A stretch of DNA of 64,000 nucleotides from Haberlea rhodopensis. Taxonomy: Eukaryota; Streptophyta; Magnoliopsida; Lamiales; Gesneriaceae. The stretch spans positions 1 to 64,000 of the forward strand of contig CAJQUN010001255.1 of NCBI GenBank assembly GCA_907163345.1, in the 5' to 3' direction. The position numbers were made by a program, and so were the translations under genes. Positions 13,560 through 24,402 of the stretch are shown piece after piece. The notes under the pieces were generated by a model. That model searched no databases. It was given only the letters and a program-made list of their open reading frames with translations, and had not been told where the DNA came from. The stretch's first letter is position 1. Each line of letters begins with the position of its first letter.

Positions 13560-14285
13560 GATACGTGTATTCAAACACCGCGCACGAGTGAGAGATCAAA
13601 GCAGCAGTCGAAGAGCTTGAAAGAATATGTGGTGTACCAATGATCAAATTGTATTCAGTTTTAAGAGTTAGTGTTTGTTAGGAATTATAACAAATTGGTG
13701 GTTGTAGAGTTGAAAGTATAAAAAGGGAAGGCATTGTAATATTGAATTAGGGGTGTGCATTCGATTATAACCAAACCAAATAGACCGAAATTGAATTAAC
13801 CGATTTTTATTTTTATCAAACCGAACCGACCGAATTATTTATTAAAATAGTAATAACCGAACCAAATTAAAATCGGTTATTTCGGTCGGTAACCGAATTA
13901 ACCGATGTTTTTCTAAAAAATAAAAAAAATAAGATACTTTGATTTTAAAAATAAAAAAATTAGTTACTTTTTTAAAAAAATATTTTTAAAAACTAATCAA
14001 ATCGGTTAATTCGGTTAATTTGGTTAACCGATATTTTTAAAATAAAAAACGAAACCGAACCGAATTAACCAATGTTTTTAAAAATCAAAACCAAATTAAT
14101 CGGATTAATTCGGTTCGATCGATTAATTCGGTTTAACCGATGCTTTGCTCACTCCTAATACTGATAGACATTCAACAATTAAATCAAAGTTCTAGTCTTC
14201 AATTCCCAAATTCTCTTTTGTTCTCCTTCTCATTTTTAAGAGATTAACAATCTCGAATTTGCTACGTATCAGAGTTAAATTCTTT
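13560..14285 (+). repeat. LTR-like sequence split by a MITE
   Basis: Left of the MITE is a promoter-like stretch with TATAAAAAGGG at 13718. Right of it is CAACAATTAAATCAAAGTTC, then TGCTACGTATCAGAGTT at about 14262-14278, resembling a degraded copia LTR end with a primer-site remnant (TATCAGAG). No gag follows. The assignment is tentative because neither end has a clear boundary. Confidence 0.35.
13748..14157. mobile_element. hAT-like MITE with internal inverted repeats
   Basis: This 410-bp element has terminal inverted repeats TAGGGGTGTGCA and, at the right end read in reverse, TAGGAGTGAGCA. Its interior is a mass of alternating AACCGAATTAACCGA and TCGGTTAATTCGGTT phrases that would fold into long hairpins. 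Flanks ATATTGAA (left) and ATACTGAT (right) look like an eroded 8-bp target duplication with 6 of 8 matching. No transposase is encoded. Confidence 0.6.
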
Positions 14286-15879
14286 CTCCAAGTGTTTACT
14301 CTTTCAAACATAAGTCCTTTATCAAAATATAATATCTGGGTAGATTTTTAGGGTTAAAAAGCCGTGTGAAACAGTAAAAAAACAACCTAGAAACATAGTT
14401 TTTTTTATTAATAAGATTACCTCTAAATTTCTTGAATGTATAAGATTAACTCTTGTAGGAGCAATTTCTAATTTTGAGTATTTGGATATGAAAGTTAAAT
14501 TTTATTTAAAAGGTTCTTATTCTTTTGAAGAAAATTGCTTTGATTATTAAAAACATGTAATATTTATGTAGATTTTTACGGTTAAATAAACGTTCGAAAC
14601 AGTAAAAAACGGCCTAAACATATAGTTTGGAGTTTCTTCTTAAATGTATTTTTTTTAAAACAAAGAGTAAAAAACCATCATTTTTTTTCCATGTTTTATG
14701 CTAGATAATTCTAACTTCATACTTTTTAAAAATAAAAATAAAAATAAAAGACATTTCTTGATAAAGGACTTTTTGAAATCAATAATTTCAATATCTAAAC
14801 TGACACATGTAAGTTAAATTATTGGGCTAGCCGGTTTCGTGCAACATTCAGTGGCGGCCTTTGGTCGTTGTATCTAAAATTGGGATTTAGATACGAGAGA
14901 TTGCGCGTTGTTGGCATTTATCAATTTGCGTCTTTCGCATATCCGTCTTTGTTCATTCCGTTTGATGAAGGCAGCTTCCTCTTTTGATCTCTTCCTGGAT
15001 CTTATGGTTTGAGGGGATCAGACTTTGTTCTAGAGTTCATTGCATCTTCCCGGTCACGTTCTAGCGTTTATGCTTTGAAGACCTTACATTTAGACTGTTT
15101 GTATGCTTGTACTTCAATGTCGTGGTTTCATTATCGAAGCTTGACAGTTGTATCTGATGTACCTCATGATCGTTTAATATTTCATGTTTCTTGATAAAAA
15201 TAAATGTAAGCTAGATTAGCTTATCTGGTCTAGATATTCGGATAATTTTGTTTAAAAAATAATAATGTTTTTTATTTCTCAAAAATACAATGATTCATCC
15301 CTACTTACCAACAAATGAAAAATTCTTGTATGGATTGAGTCTGTGCCACACTAATAGACCAACATAAAAAATGATTTATCATGATTTAATTAACATTGGT
15401 TAACATATTTGATTTAACTTATTTTGTTTGCATTGATGTATATGTAAGATCTAGACACGATACACATTAAAATTTCCCCCGATGAACTACCGCTTAATGC
15501 GAAATGTGATTGATATTTATAAGAATATAATTAAGTTTATGTACACTTTACTTGTTTATTACATTCAATTATTTGAAATCATAGAGCCATGAGTGCGACT
15601 TTATATGATAGAAAGGGATGTCATATACATATTATTTATATATTTATTTTTTATTAATACATCTAAAGGAAAGTTAATACTTCCTATCTATTCTCTCAAA
15701 GAGTGATAATATTTAATTAGTGATTAATTAATGGTAGCTTATGGCTGAGTTGTTAAAAGCAGGATAATAAGTAGCTTCAAAAAAAAAAAAAAAGCAGGAT
15801 AAGTACAATGTATTATGATTTAATATTAATCATGCTAATAATAATATAAACAATGAAAGTTTGTGTTATAAGACCTAAT
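14286..15879. other. Spacer with a diverged direct repeat and an A run
   Basis: No gene is recognised. About 65 bp at 14338-14402 (GTAGATTTTTAGGGTTAAA, GAAACAGTAAAAAA, ACATAGTTT) recurs, diverged, at 14568-14632. A 61-codon open frame at 15009-15194 has no recognisable domain. An A run at about 15779-15794 follows a repeated AGCAGGATAA phrase and could be a retroposon tail, but no SINE body is clear. Confidence 0.3.
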
Positions 15880-15887
15880 TTTGTTAA

Positions 15888-16156
15888 CAGGGGTGGATGT
15901 ATGTATACCCGAGTTCGATTTCCCGTGGGAACATAGGGGCCACTATGTTTGTTATTAGCTTATTACACAACTTTTTCTCAGCAATTTAACGATGGTTAGG
16001 GTATTGGATATGTTACCCATGTTCAAATTTTGGTGGAGCATTTGTCCATTTTTTTTTTACTCTTATTTTGTTACTTTCATCTTTGTAAAGATGGGTAAAT
16101 ATCCACAATAAATTTTTATTTTGCCCCCCTCAATCAAAATCATAGATTCGCCCCTG
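15888..16156. mobile_element. hAT-family MITE with perfect 8-bp TSD
   Basis: This 269-bp element has 16-bp terminal inverted repeats matching at 13 positions (left CAGGGGTGGATGTATG; right, reversed, CAGGGGCGAATCTATG). It is flanked by the perfect 8-bp duplication TTTGTTAA at 15880-15887 and 16157-16164. TIRs beginning CAGGGG with an 8-bp duplication are the mark of hAT elements. There is no coding capacity. The interior has two RNA polymerase III B-box-like phrases (GAGTTCGATTTCC near 15911, ATGTTCAAATTTT near 16019), perhaps by chance. Confidence 0.88.
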
Positions 16157-16164
16157 TTTGTTAA

Positions 16165-17269
16165 TGCATACATTTTAAATAGTTGATAGTAAAGAACTTC
16201 TTATTAAATAAGAAAAAAAATTATCTATATTTTTTGTTCTAATATCAAATTTTCGCATTGCCTCCTTTTTTTGTTTTCGGTGTCTGGAATCGGGATCTGA
16301 AAAAACCTATAACGAGTCTTTTGTCCGTGTTCTCGCTATCCGCTCATGAATATAGGGCTCATTCACTTGCGCGTTAAGAATTAACCTTTGACCATTTCAT
16401 CTCTTCATGTTTGCCATGTTAATGGTAAAGAATGATTAATTAATTAATGCCCCTATAGTGGAGAGATTTTGTAAGTGTAGTGGGATGATTTAATGCTTAT
16501 TAACCAATTCTTATATTTTTATTTATTCGTTAATGATAACATCCGAATACGTATTCTGTTCACATATTTAAAAAACTGTAAGAAAGTAGATCCATTTTAA
16601 AAAATAAACAAAAACTGAGTTACACATATCTCACTTATATGCATTGTGTTCCATATTTAAATCAATTCCGTATTGTTTTTGCTTAAAATTAAAAAAATAT
16701 TTTTAAGTAAAATATTGAATGTTTGCTATTAAAATAATAAAAAAACAGATTAATAAACTTTAGTTTATTATAAAACTGACACCACATAAATTAAAACAAG
16801 ACAAAAACATCTCATAATTTGTTTATATATTTTCTGCTTCTACCCAATTTTTAAAGAGAAATAATAACACTATCAAAAAAATCAAACATTCAAAATATAT
16901 TTTGAAAATCTTAAATATGCCCTCAACCAAGTACTAATCCCGATTAATGTGTTATTTAATCTTTGCCACTTGGAGTGTACTAAGCTGTCTCTATCGTCCT
17001 TCGCAGCACTCCTCCCCTGTTGATTGGGCTAGTCATTTTAAAAAAAAAATTAAATCATGTGGAGGGGAGGATTAAGAAAAAAGGATTTGCTCTTATCCTA
17101 CCGGTGAGCCGGATTGATTCTATCCAATTTTTTTAAAATCGAATCGGACATAAAATCGATATCCTTACTGGTTACAAGTTTGATCGATCGAACAATTAGC
17201 CACACCGAACATAAAACTAGTATCCTTGCTGGTTATATGTTATACGGTTGAACCATGAGAAATTCTTAA
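16165..17269. other. AT-rich spacer
   Basis: No gene, LTR or clear TIR pair is recognised. The stretch contains scattered AT-rich text and a moderately GC-rich part at 17090-17270 with the related phrases TATCCTTACTGGTTACAAG and TATCCTTGCTGGTTATATG about 65 bp apart. Confidence 0.3.
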
Positions 17270-17704
17270 TGTTGGAAAATCTGGCATAAAATAGCCGGGT
17301 ATTCGATATACCTGATTATGCCTGTTTGCAGCGAAAGTCTGATTTTCCCGAATCGTTGAGCCCGTCTACAAGTCTCATAGATCTTGAATCCTCATTGGTA
17401 TTTGGTAGATTACTACTAGAGTAAGTTACTTTAATTACACATCTTAAACCCTTGAAGTCGTTGGTGATTCTTCAAGAGGGACGTGTCGTGATATAAAAAC
17501 GAGAGTGTACTTTGTTGTGTTTGACATAGTAGAGGGAGATCCCTATATATAAGATAAACCTTAACCCTAACTGCATATATGGTGTTGGGCCACAATCCCA
17601 ACTCTGGTTGCACATATGTGCTTAGAGTTTTGACTCTAAGTCAACTATGGATGCACTATAGGTCTTGTGCCACAAGCCCAACCCATATACATCTACATCT
17701 CACA
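17270..17704 (-). repeat. 3' LTR of a deleted minus-strand copia element
   Basis: On the minus strand it runs from TGTGAGATGTAG to TTTTCCAACA, about 435 bp. The part 17436-17695 matches 18977-19232 (for example AAGAGGGACGTGTCGTGATA against AAGAGGGACGTGTAGTGATA). It has a TATA-like CCTTATATATAGG-type block on the minus strand near 17540-17560. Orientation is inferred from that block and the RNase H tail at 18740-18960. Confidence 0.5.
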
Positions 17705-18976
17705 TTCATACATATTTGAATCAATATCCAAATCATTTCTCCATTGTCTCTCATTTCACGTCGCCCTCTCTCATACATGGAATAAAGCGTGCAATCAAGC
17801 GAGATGGAAGGTGAGGAGAATTATATTAAATCATCACCAAACTAACATAATTCTACAACTCAGAAACTCGGATATACCCCAAACTAATGTGGTAGCATCA
17901 GACCAAGCATCTCTGATCCCTCATAATATAGAACATGCTTGACTATCTCGTTTATGTATCTATGCTCATGACTATGCCAAAAATAAATTTCAACTTAGTC
18001 GGTCAGCTATGAACCATTGAACAAGAATGTGTTACCAACTTGGTTCTTCCTCGGCCACTTATGCCAATCATTTTGGTCTTGACAGCTTTCCCAGACATGC
18101 TCCGACAGACCGCATCAATCATGGCCATTGGATAAATGGTAAAGTAGCGTCATCAAGCTTACACCTCATGACATGGTCCAGAGTCCCAAAGGGTACAAAA
18201 GAACAAATAAAGCGCTCACACAGCAGGAATCCATTATGTCACTTCACTGCTATGGTCGAGCTTACTCAGCACATGTAGTATGTATACATGGTACGACGGA
18301 GCTCCCACTTAATTTGGGCGTGTCACGCTCAAAACATCATACGAATCTAAGTACAGTGGTTAAAAAAAAAACTACTAACCTGTGCATTGTGAGATAACAT
18401 TTACCGGCAATTCACACATTCGGCTATAAACAGACTATGCATGAAGATTGGACAAAACTTCATAATTGATCTTATGAGATCTCATCTTAGCCTCTTCGCT
18501 AAGATGACTATAATATTATCATCATCACAACCTTCCTCGCTCTTCCAAGCGCGAAGGGATCATGTACATGGTCTTCAAGTCTCATCCTGCTCGCTATCAA
18601 AGCGCCAGGGTGATTGCCCGTGTGAGTGGGCCAATCAAAGTCTGGTGACATTCACATATGAACACAATACCTCAACAAACCAATTTTTCATAACAATTGT
18701 TCTGTCAGGCAAAACAAATCCTACAAAGCCCCATATGATTAACATGTCGCAGGAACAAACCTACGCGCAAGGGCTTGGTCCATAGGTCAGCGCTCATATC
18801 ACTAGTAGGAATATGTCTTAGAACCACATTGGCTTGTGCATCTCGAATAAAGATACAACAATATCATCTACATGCGCAGAAACTCGCAATCTTTGTAGAA
18901 ATCTTCTTAACCAGATTGTATCTTATATTGCTGATGTACAGACAATTACTCTGCTTCTAAGGTAGATAGAGAGATA
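17705..18976 (-). pseudogene. Residual internal region of the minus-strand copia element
   Basis: This region lies between the two LTR-like repeats. On the minus strand at about 18735-18815 it reads HIPTSDMSADLWTKPL, resembling the copia RNase H C-terminal motif ending in LTKPL. Beyond that motif (lower coordinates) no gag, integrase or RT is readable. The coding region therefore seems to have been almost wholly deleted, leaving the RNase H tail and the 3' noncoding part. The plus-strand open frames here (17667-18785) have no recognisable domain and are probably chance. Confidence 0.4.
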
Positions 18977-19237
18977 CAATTGCACACCTTAAACCCGTCG
19001 TTGATGATTCTCCAAGAGGGACGTGTAGTGATATAAGAACGAGAGTATATTTTGGTGTGTTTGACATAGTAAATGAAGACCCCTATATATAGGATTAAAC
19101 CCTAACCCTAACTGCATATATGGTGTTGGCCCACATGCCCAATTCTGGGCACATATGGGCTTAGGGTTTTGTCTCTAAGTAAAATATGGATGCACTCTTG
19201 GGCTACAAGCTCAACCCATATACATCTATAGTTAACA
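18977..19237 (-). repeat. Partial 5' LTR of the minus-strand copia element
   Basis: This is the second copy of the 17436-17704 sequence. On the minus strand it begins TGTTAACTATAG and has the TATA block CCTATATATAGGGG at about 19081-19094. Its 3' part is missing relative to the left copy, so it is truncated. No primer site remains next to it. Confidence 0.45.
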
Positions 19238-21317
19238 ATAAAAAAATATCATTAACCAACATAATATGTCAAGCTTCAAACAATCACATCAAATCAAAAT
19301 CCAACATAAAAGAAAAACAATAATAAATCTAAAAAATAAGAAGCAATGTCCAGAAAAAATGAAGTCCCAAAATCATGAGAAAATATTTTAGACAAATGAA
19401 ATGATTTTCATCTTTTATAATTTACGAAAAATTATATTTTATATATAATATACAACATATCTGTTATGAAATTATATAGATTTGTTGATAAGACATGTAT
19501 AAAATATTATTTTATAATTATATATACATGCCTGTTGAATAACATAATTTATAGAGCACACGGAGTAGCCTAATTTATTAGAACTTTTATGAATGCCACT
19601 ACAAATATTTTATGTGGGCTTAGTTTCCACAAATTGTTTGATTAAAAAATAAAGATTTGGAGACATAAGCTTTTGCTTTTAATTTATTCCCTATATTCTC
19701 AAAAATACAAAAAAAAAAATTAAATTAAAAAAGAAAAAGAAAAGAAAAAGAAGCAAAAAGAACAAGAAAGGGTTGGCTGGAAACCTTGTTCTTTTTGACA
19801 TGAATGATAGGAATTATTAAAACCCACTTAAGGCACAACCTCTGCCACCAAATCTTATCTATGTTTCAAAATCGTGCCCGTATCTCATCATTTTTCCCAT
19901 TATAACCCCTCATTTAATTATCATAAGTTCTAGAAAACAACAAAATTTAATCAATTTTTTTTAAAAAAAATAAATAAAATTGAAATTTATATAGTATTTT
20001 TTTCAAATTAATTCAAGTTCCGTTTATCCCGCACTAGAACTCGACAATCAAATGAAATGTCGTGATCAAATAGCATTTCACCTAACTGAAATTGATCAAT
20101 GGACAAAACCATGGTCATTATCTCTTTACTACGGAAGGGGTTCCCGGGAGATAGCTATGGTTCCTGCACATTAGAAATAGACATGTTTTATGTATCTGTT
20201 CCGGCATTGTGTTACCAATTATTTTATTTATTTTTAATTTATGCAAAACTAGATTCATTATTTAATATATGTAATTTGTGGGGAAATTAAGAATGTGGAA
20301 GCAATCCAATAAATACAGACAGGGCCCGTAAGTGACGGTTGAGGTGGGATCTAAAGTTACTTAAAGCTGCATAGCCATTTGATATGTGTCTCTACGAGAT
20401 TATACATATATTTTTTTAGTAATTTAATATGTTGGTATGAAGCAATGGAAATTTATTAGATTATATTTATAATTTTTTGTATATTTTTATTATTAGATGT
20501 TAATATTTATTTTATATTTATTAATTTTTTTTTCCGATTTATCCGGAAATCGTTTGTGGTACACTCAAGTGGTGGATTTAGAATTTAAGATTAGAGGGGC
20601 AAAAATAATAATAACATAAAGAATTGGAAAAAAAATTCGTCGCGGCAAATTCAATTTGAAGAGGATAATCTATAATTTTGGGGTAAAAAATATAATTTTA
20701 GAGGGAAAAAATACAATTCGGGTTAACAAAAAAAGAATTTTAGAGAGGACATTTTCTCCCTCGCCGGTCTGTCCGCTATTGGTACGGTGAATTGTTAACA
20801 TATGCATCCCACTTAAGTAACCTACATGTGCTTCTCTCTTTTATGTTTGTTAAGTAAATGATTTCAATTCAATTAAAATAATGTGGTGAGCCCTATAATT
20901 TTTTTGTCTGGATTCGTAAAGGTCGTGTGTGTGATCATATCAACTTTTTATTTATTTATAATAGTTGATTTTCACATGTTATCTGCGTATATAATACAAT
21001 TTTATATGAAGTCTAATTTTCCCAATCATATTTAATATTTGAAATGTTATTTTGAGGGTAAACTCCCAATAAATCTTCAAACCAAACTATTTTTTAACCT
21101 AACGCCCCTTATCCATTATTTTATATTCTAACTCCTCAATCATACTTTCATCTTCATAAATAACTCCCTACCCCACAATATTTTACCAAATTACTCTTAC
21201 AAGTGGTAAGGGATTAATTGCATTATACCCCCTGAAGTTTTATTCACTTTTAAAATTACCCAAAAGTTTTTTCATGTTTGTAATAAACTTGTCCTTTACA
21301 ACCCGTCTTTGCGAATT
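19238..21317. other. AT-rich spacer upstream of the pararetrovirus
   Basis: No gene is recognised. An A-rich tract lies at about 19707-19760. The part 20560-20790 (GTGGTGGATTTAGAATTT ... GAGGGGCAAAA) resembles a decayed MITE, with weaker similar text at 51560-51720. The part 21060-21317 could be the caulimovirid intergenic region because it directly precedes the viral primer site, but nothing in it proves that. Confidence 0.3.
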
Positions 21318-21330
21318 TGGTGTCAGAACC
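21318..21330 (+). promoter_or_regulatory. Candidate caulimovirid primer binding site
   Basis: TGGTGTCAGAACC matches 11 of 13 positions of the plant tRNA-iMet primer site TGGTATCAGAGCC, which marks nucleotide 1 on caulimovirid maps. It lies 64 bp upstream of the first ATG of the coat-protein-like region, as expected if the insertion is near-colinear with the viral map. Confidence 0.5.
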
Positions 21331-21393
21331 TAGGTTTATTCTAGAAATACTATAATAATATCTTGAATATTAATTTGTAACATATACGGAGGA

Positions 21394-23491
21394 GATGGTT
21401 CAAGATAATATGGACCCGAACGAATGTTCGAAGTGTCATTCATACAGGTGGTACTTCCAAAAATTGGAAGCACTAAATCAAAAGCATATGACAGAAGCTC
21501 AACGCTTCAACCATAAGTGTAAAGTATTATGAGGAACAGGATTATGCACACCCGGCATAAACCATTACAAGAAACTCGAAATGATGGCAAATAGGCTCTA
21601 TCAAGTGAACCTCAAATTACAGTTCGAGTTAGCAGAACTTCAGGAAGACGATCATCCTGAACATGAAGATGTTGTTCCAGACCCTAATGATCCAACAGGG
21701 TCCGAACCAGATGATTAGGATGGGGAACCAACCTTTTGAGAATTTGAGTCAGATTCTTCTAAGATATTCCAAGATCTTAGAGAGATTCAGAAGACTGTGA
21801 AGTGTTATGGCTACCTTCAATACCATGTCCCTACACAGATCGATCAGATTCAAAGTCAGATGGACATTATGATTAAACATCAGGATAACATTCTTGAAAA
21901 CCTTCGAGATATTCAAAACCAAGTAAAGGAGTTGGAGTCACGACCAAGTCCTACAGGAAGAAGGAACATAACTCCTTTTACACCAAAAAGGGAAAGCAAC
22001 GGAGGTCCGAAGACCTTTGATGGAGGCTGAAAAATGATTGTCGTCCTACGAGGAGACCCCATACTTCCCACAAAGTAATTGAAAGAATCAACCTGGAAGA
22101 TCTGCGTGATCTTGCTGATTCATTTGCGGGATTAAATCTCGTAGAATTCAATGCAGGAGAGCTTGTACCAAGAAATCCACCACAAGAAAGTTTCGAGTCA
22201 CACAATCCACCCGAAGGTGATCAAAGTATGCCGCACATGGAAGATTTCACCTCAGCAACTTTGGATCCCCCAGTTGGAACAAAGAACCGTTCCCACAGGC
22301 CAGATATATATCAAACGCCTTACGGGAAATCTCAGTTAGATCCAATCCATCCATATGGACTTATGCTCAACATGGATATCTTGGATTTAAAAAATAGAGA
22401 AGATCTTATTGATGAATGGGCTTAAGCAATGAGAATAGCAGTAGGAACGCTCGATCTAAACAAAGAATGATTCATTTTACTTCTCAAAATGAGTCTGGAA
22501 GGATCAGCCAAGATTGCCTAGGATATGGGAGACCCAGGTACCAATGAAGAAGTTTTAGCCTGAGAGTTCCTGAAAGAAATCGTGGACAAGATGGCAAAAT
22601 TCTTAAAATCTGTTTCCTTAGAGTAAGCTACTTCGAAGGGATGGAGGAAGAGAATGCTAAAAATATAGACAAGCTCTAATTATCCTGGAACTACATGATA
22701 CCTGTTATGTAGACGAGTACATCAAACTCTTTACAAAGTATCGATGGAAGGCAAAGATAGAAGAAAAAGAAGCAGCAGAACTGTTCTTTGCCAAAATTCC
22801 GAGCCCATGGAGAGAAATGTTTATCCAGGAGTATACACCTCATACAATCGAGACGATGTCCAGGAGAATATCATTTCTTAGGGTAAAACTTGCGGAATGG
22901 TGCTACCAAGCAAAACTCCAAAAGAATTTCAAGAAGCTCAGAAGAATCAACAAAATAGCTCCTCTTTGATGTACAGGGAATGATATCCCTAGAATCACTG
23001 GAAACTACCCCCACGCGAAAGATGAAAAAGCACAGAGCTCATCCATATGCCCGAGGAAGTAGTTCAAGAAGAAGTATGTCTTCATGGAGACCCAGAAAGT
23101 TCTGGTCAAAGCAGAAAGCCCGAAGTTACAGATTTGGGCAAAGATCAGGACCAATAAGGAGTATAACATAATCAACAGGTTCTAATAAAGCTAGTTCTAG
23201 CAGAACACCAACGAAGAGAACTTTTAGACGCACACATACTCGTGCAAATGAGAGTTTCAAAGATTGTAACTGCTAGATATGCGGAGCAAGAGGACATATC
23301 TCTACAGATTGTCCAGAAAACCAAAGCCGTGGAGTAAGACAGTTCGAGCATACCAAATAATTTGAAGATGCTGTTTATTTCCAGGATTTAGTACATGTGT
23401 ATCAATTTGAGGATATTCCCTCGGATGAAAGCTTCTACGAAGAAGAGATATATTCTGATGATGGAGGTGAATCCAGCTCAGAATCAGAGTG
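21394..23491 (+). pseudogene. Endogenous caulimovirid coat-protein region
   Basis: Fragments in several frames, with many stops, keep a coat-protein layout. The N-terminus has Cys-rich CSKCHSYRWYFQKLEALN (about 21420). A coiled coil follows (QIDQIQSQMDIMIKHQDN, 21837-21890). The capsid core has DPIHPYGLMLNMDILDL (22340-22390) and LLLKMSLEGSAKIA (22480-22520). A CX2CX4HX4C knuckle (CXICGARGHISTDC, about 23275-23320) has a stop in front of it. An acidic tail DDGGESSSESE ends at 23491. The knuckle plus acidic tail is the usual C-terminus of caulimovirid capsid proteins. It sits before the movement protein, as in Cavemovirus and Solendovirus genomes and unlike badnaviruses. It is an old, non-coding copy. 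A single preserved frame would contradict this. Confidence 0.72.
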
Positions 23492-23559
23492 AAGGAGTTC
23501 CTTCAACACGTGATCAGATAAGAGCCGTCGGGATTTTTCTCTCATACCACTGTTTCTCA

Positions 23560-24290
23560 TAAAACTCTTATGAGGATCATGAAGGAAGAGCCAAAGTTTC
23601 ATATGTATGATGAGATTTACAATTGGAGCAATAGAGAAAGCCATTGATACGATTGGTCTTCGAAGCAGGAGGCATCAGATTATCCATATGGTAACAACAG
23701 GTGAATTTGCAATACCGATGGAATTCACGAGAAGCCAAATCGAGATGCAATTAATCCCCTATAGAGAAATCCAGGAGATTACAAACAAGGTCAAAAGAGA
23801 AGTTGCTAATACACTCTCATGGATTCATATCGGAGCCATTAGAGTCATCATCAAAGAAACATTCAAGAAGGGAATTGATTCGCCTCTCAACCTAGCGATC
23901 TTTGACAAAAGAATCCCAAACCTCAATGACTCTTGTTTGGAAGCAGTGGCAGGAAATTTGTATGTGGGAAAGATGACTTTCAACATCTATCCTAGAATTG
24001 CATACAATTTTGGGATCGAGATTTCAACAAGGTTCTACCTCTTCATCAAGATTTTAAAAGAAATGAGTTGATGAAAGAAGGAAACAGACCTTACTCGATC
24101 ACCTAGAAGGTGTCATACGCACTCTCGAATACTCATCATACGCACTCTCGAATACGGCATGAGAATCCCAGAACAGCTTATTCTAGGAATTGCATTTCTC
24201 GAGGAACATAAACCTTGGAAAAGATTGCAAGATGGAATGAAATTCACGGGTGGAAGGAAAAAGATATAAGATTAGATGACCACCAGCCCA
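23560..24290 (+). pseudogene. Endogenous caulimovirid movement-protein region
   Basis: An open stretch at 23607-24071 carries a 30K-superfamily movement-protein core: LSWIHIGAIRVIIKETF (about 23812-23862), then GIDSPLNLAIFDKRI and GNLYVGKMTFNIYPRIAY (to about 24010). In other frames the C-terminal part continues (NRPYSI, then RVSYALSN with NTHHTLSN, 24085-24150). A 24-bp slip duplication around CATACGCACTCTCGAATAC (24115 and 24139) lies in that tail. Proteins of this kind modify plasmodesmata in plant pararetroviruses. Here it is fossil sequence. It follows the coat-protein-like region and precedes the protease, matching a fused coat-movement ORF. Genus placement needs a tree. Confidence 0.7.
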
Positions 24291-24402
24291 TTCTCCATAT
24301 ACATCTCCTTCGGGATGTTATATGAAAAATATCGGGCAGAATATTTTGCAGCTTACATTGACTCAGGAGCTGAAATATGTACTGCCAGGCGAGATATCTC
24401 CC
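24291..24402 (+). pseudogene. Caulimovirid aspartic protease, 5' part
   Basis: AYIDSGAEICTARRDI (about 24350-24400) holds the DSGA active-site motif of a retroviral-type aspartic protease. The frame runs on into element A, inserted at 24403. The remainder of the domain resumes at 30217 after the target duplication CTCCC. Confidence 0.75.

Noticed and set aside
15888..16156. tRNA gene or SINE suggested by B-box-like phrases
   Set aside because: No cloverleaf or A box at the right distance is seen. TIRs and an 8-bp duplication explain the element as a hAT MITE.
17667..18785. Cluster of plus-strand ORFs of 74-114 codons
   Set aside because: They lie antisense to the deleted minus-strand copia element and show no known domain or consistent codon pattern.
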